Assembly (NCBI RefSeq): GCF_029255285.1
Contig: NZ_JAPUVI010000112.1
Location: forward strand, 32,963-96,962
DNA length: 64,000 bases
From: Accumulibacter sp.
Lineage (GTDB): Bacteria > Pseudomonadota > Gammaproteobacteria > Burkholderiales > Rhodocyclaceae
Reading direction: 5' to 3'
The notes under the pieces were generated by a model. The model was not told where the DNA came from and did not search any database. It saw nothing but the letters and a program-made list of their open reading frames with translations. Position 1 is the stretch's first letter; every line of letters starts with the position of its first letter. Positions 62,359 through 64,000 of this stretch are shown piece by piece. The position numbers were made by a program, and so were the translations under genes.

Positions 62359-63459
62359 ATGAGCAAGGGAAGTACGGTGGTCGTCGGCCTGTCGGGCGGC
62401 GTCGATTCGTCGGTGGCGGCGCTGCTGCTCAAGCAGCAGGGCTGGCATGTCGTCGGGCTGTTCATGCAGAACTGGGAAGACGACGACACCGACGAATACT
62501 GCTCGTCGCGCCAGGATCTGGTCGATGTGCTGAGCGTCGCCGATGTGATCGGTATCGAGGTCGAAGTCGTGAACTTCGCCAGCCGTTACCGGGAGCGCGT
62601 ATTCGCCCATTTTCTGGCCGAATACGAGGCGGGACGGACGCCCAACCCCGACGTGCTGTGCAACTCCGAGATTAAGTTCAACGCCTTTCTCGAGCATGCG
62701 CTGAAGATCGGTGCCGATCGCATCGCCACCGGCCATTACGCCGGCGTGCGCGAGTTCGACGGCACCTGGCAGTTGCTCAAGGCCGAGGACGGAACCAAGG
62801 ATCAGAGCTATTTTCTCCATCGCCTCAATCAGGAGCAGTTGTCGAAGACCCTGTTTCCGCTGGCCGGACTGTACAAGCGCGAGGTTCGGCAGATGGCGGC
62901 GGCTGCCGGCCTGCACCTGGCCCTGAAAAAGGATTCGACGGGCATCTGCTTCATCGGCGAGCGGCCGTTCAAGGAATTCCTGATGCGTTATCTGCCGCCG
63001 AGGAAGGGCGAGATTCGCTGCCTCGACGACGATCGGGTGCTCGGCGAACATGACGGCGTTGCCTACCACACCATCGGTCAGCGCAAGGGGCTGCATATCG
63101 GCGGCGTGAAGGGCGGCCGGAGCGGCGCGAGCGGCGACCACGACGCGTGGTTCGTGGTCAGGAAGGACGTCGCGACGAATGTCCTCTACGTCGTCCAGGG
63201 CCATTCGCATCCGGCGCTGCTGGCCGATCAACTGGTCGCTGGGGATCTTTCCTGGGTAGCCGGTGTGCCGCCGCATACGCACTGGGTCTATACGGCCAAG
63301 ACTCGTTACCGGCAGGTCGATGCGCCCTGCGAAGTCGAGCGCGTCGACCCGCACGCCTGCCTGATCCACTTTGCCGAGCCGCAATGGGCCATCACGCCGG
63401 GGCAATCGGTGGTGCTCTACGAAAGTCGGGTCTGCCTCGGCGGCGGAGTCATCGTTTGA
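62359..63459 (+). CDS. mnmA: tRNA-specific 2-thiouridylase
   Basis: Makes the 2-thio group of U34 in Lys, Glu and Gln tRNAs. The 366-residue protein has the PP-loop [20 protein letters not shown] near 9, [14 protein letters not shown] near 97 with the first catalytic Cys, [20 protein letters not shown] near 148, and the second Cys in [18 protein letters not shown] near 196. ATG 62359 follows GGGAAG. Confidence 0.97.
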   Translation: MSKGSTVVVGLSGGVDSSVAALLLKQQGWHVVGLFMQNWEDDDTDEYCSSRQDLVDVLSVADVIGIEVEVVNFASRYRERVFAHFLAEYEAGRTPNPDVLCNSEIKFNAFLEHALKIGADRIATGHYAGVREFDGTWQLLKAEDGTKDQSYFLHRLNQEQLSKTLFPLAGLYKREVRQMAAAAGLHLALKKDSTGICFIGERPFKEFLMRYLPPRKGEIRCLDDDRVLGEHDGVAYHTIGQRKGLHIGGVKGGRSGASGDHDAWFVVRKDVATNVLYVVQGHSHPALLADQLVAGDLSWVAGVPPHTHWVYTAKTRYRQVDAPCEVERVDPHACLIHFAEPQWAITPGQSVVLYESRVCLGGGVIV

Positions 63460-63596
63460 GGCGCGCGCGGGTTCCGAAGACCAGCCGGCACGCGGGCGCT
63501 TGGCGGCCAGCCGCCCACGAGGCAGCGAAATCTCCGAGGGCGGAGACGAGTCCGGTCGTCTGGCTGCAGGCGGGATTGGGTGCGTGCCCGCTTGGC

Positions 63597-63613
63597 TGTC
63601 GGAAAAATTTACA
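63597..63613 (+). promoter_or_regulatory. Probable PrsR-type enhancer element
   Basis: TGTCGGAAAAATTTACA; 17 of 17 fit to the pattern TGTCGGRAAWWTTKACA. It ends 65 bases before the -24 GG, identical to the 10.6-kb promoter. Confidence 0.65.
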
Positions 63614-63643
63614 CATGCCAAGGGGGGTACTGACAGCATCCTC

Positions 63644-63701
63644 CTAAGGTATTGGTATTACAGTGAATTGCGTTGCTGGAACAGATTCTGCTAAGGTATT
63701 G
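63644..63701. repeat. 11-bp direct repeat in the promoter region
   Basis: CTAAGGTATTG occurs at 63644-63654 and 63691-63701, the second copy overlapping the -12 element and lying just before the expected start site. Function unknown. Confidence 0.7.
63677..63692 (+). promoter_or_regulatory. Sigma-54 (-24/-12) promoter
   Basis: TGGAACAGATTCTGCT; GG at 63678 and GC at 63690, 12 apart. It departs from consensus at three positions. The start site would be about 63702, 40 bases before the ATG. Confidence 0.65.
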
Positions 63702-63741
63702 CCTGCGGTATCCCCTAACTAAAGTTGAACTGGAGTTGACC

Positions 63742-64000
63742 ATGAACACGAAACTTACCCAGATTGCCCTGGCGGCCGCGCTGGCCGTCGGCGCCGGCAG
63801 CGCGAGCGCCGCGCTGGCCATCGCTGGCGCCATCCCGGCCGGCACGTCCCTGTTTTCGGACAACAGCGCCGAGCAGCACATCGACGCCAACGGGAATGGC
63901 ATTCTCGATGTCGGCGATTCGCTGAGAGGCATCTTCTCGATCGACAACATCGCTGGCGCGGGTCCGGCGACGGCGATCGGTGCCGGCTCGGCCTACAACG
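63742..64000 (+). CDS. Secreted protein, probable PEP-CTERM type, 3' end outside window
   Basis: From ATG 63742 the frame encodes a clear signal peptide (MNTKLTQIALAAALAVGAGS, cut near ASAA), then an acidic Asn/Asp-rich stretch (EQHIDANGNGILDVGDSLRG) that looks like a calcium-binding loop. A GGAG site precedes the start. The C-terminal sorting signal lies beyond the window, so PEP-CTERM membership is inferred from the signal peptide and from a promoter module matching the other two such genes. Confidence 0.7.
   Translation, partial: MNTKLTQIALAAALAVGAGSASAALAIAGAIPAGTSLFSDNSAEQHIDANGNGILDVGDSLRGIFSIDNIAGAGPATAIGAGSAYN

Overview
The window looks like a chromosomal segment of a high-GC betaproteobacterium, probably in the Rhodocyclales and possibly close to Candidatus Accumulibacter. 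This is inferred from gene content: a DUF2863 protein, a kinase-phosphatase-rph-rdgB-hemW cluster divergent from yicC, the thiS-thiG-trmB and gmk-rpoZ-spoT clusters, ilvE next to a zf-CHCC protein and waaF, rquA beside a four-subunit fumarate reductase, and PEP-CTERM proteins. No rRNA, tRNA, CRISPR array or prophage was seen. About 60 genes are supported, most on compact overlapping operons.

Layout. 1-4.6 kb: 5' part of bioA, a DUF2863 protein, a discoidin-like protein, a histone-like DUF2934 protein and an EamA transporter, all on the minus strand. 4.7-6.3 kb: a PEP-CTERM protein and a MarC-family protein. 6.3-8.1 kb: an IS91-type transposase fragment cut by an IS3-family element. 8.1-12 kb: a eukaryotic-like Ser/Thr kinase behind an output-less heme/HAMP sensor, then a second PEP-CTERM gene. 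12-19 kb: a DUF2157/DUF4824-like membrane pair, a hybrid histidine kinase, leuA and a divergent Lrp-type regulator. 19-29 kb: patatin phospholipase, mutL-miaA, DedA protein, then the plus-strand run purN, DUF3108, RsmB-like methylase and MscS channel, and two tiny overlapping genes. 29-34 kb: an RstA/RstB-like two-component system and a UDP-uronic-acid pair. 34-43 kb: thiS-thiG-trmB, tonB, an ankyrin protein, and the kinase/PP2C/rph/rdgB/hemW operon divergent from yicC. 43-48.8 kb: gmk, rpoZ, spoT, dadA, tatD. 48.9-53.1 kb: rquA and frdABCD. 53-61.2 kb, minus strand: YcgR-like and FlhB-like proteins, an EAL/HDOD protein, phosphomannomutase, YheT-like hydrolase, a SnoaL-like protein, waaF, a zinc-finger protein and ilvE. 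61.2-64 kb: Nudix hydrolase, a secreted protein, mnmA and the start of a third probable PEP-CTERM-type gene.

Themes. The three secreted-protein genes at 4.9, 10.85 and 63.7 kb each have a -24/-12 (sigma-54) promoter, and upstream of it a shared 17-bp element resembling TGTCGGRAAWWTTKACA. This matches the PrsK/PrsR-sigma-54 control described for PEP-CTERM genes in Proteobacteria, so the window shows part of a dispersed extracellular-matrix regulon. UDP-glucose dehydrogenase, a UDP-uronate epimerase, phosphomannomutase and heptosyltransferase supply surface polysaccharide. rquA next to frdABCD suggests rhodoquinol-dependent fumarate reduction in anaerobic phases. Two separate Ser/Thr kinases, one PP2C phosphatase, several histidine kinases and two c-di-GMP-type proteins indicate heavy signalling. 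No wholly new system could be demonstrated; the best leads are the shared promoter module, the heme-sensor/kinase pair, the small overlapping gene pair and the ankyrin protein with a duplicated C-terminal motif.
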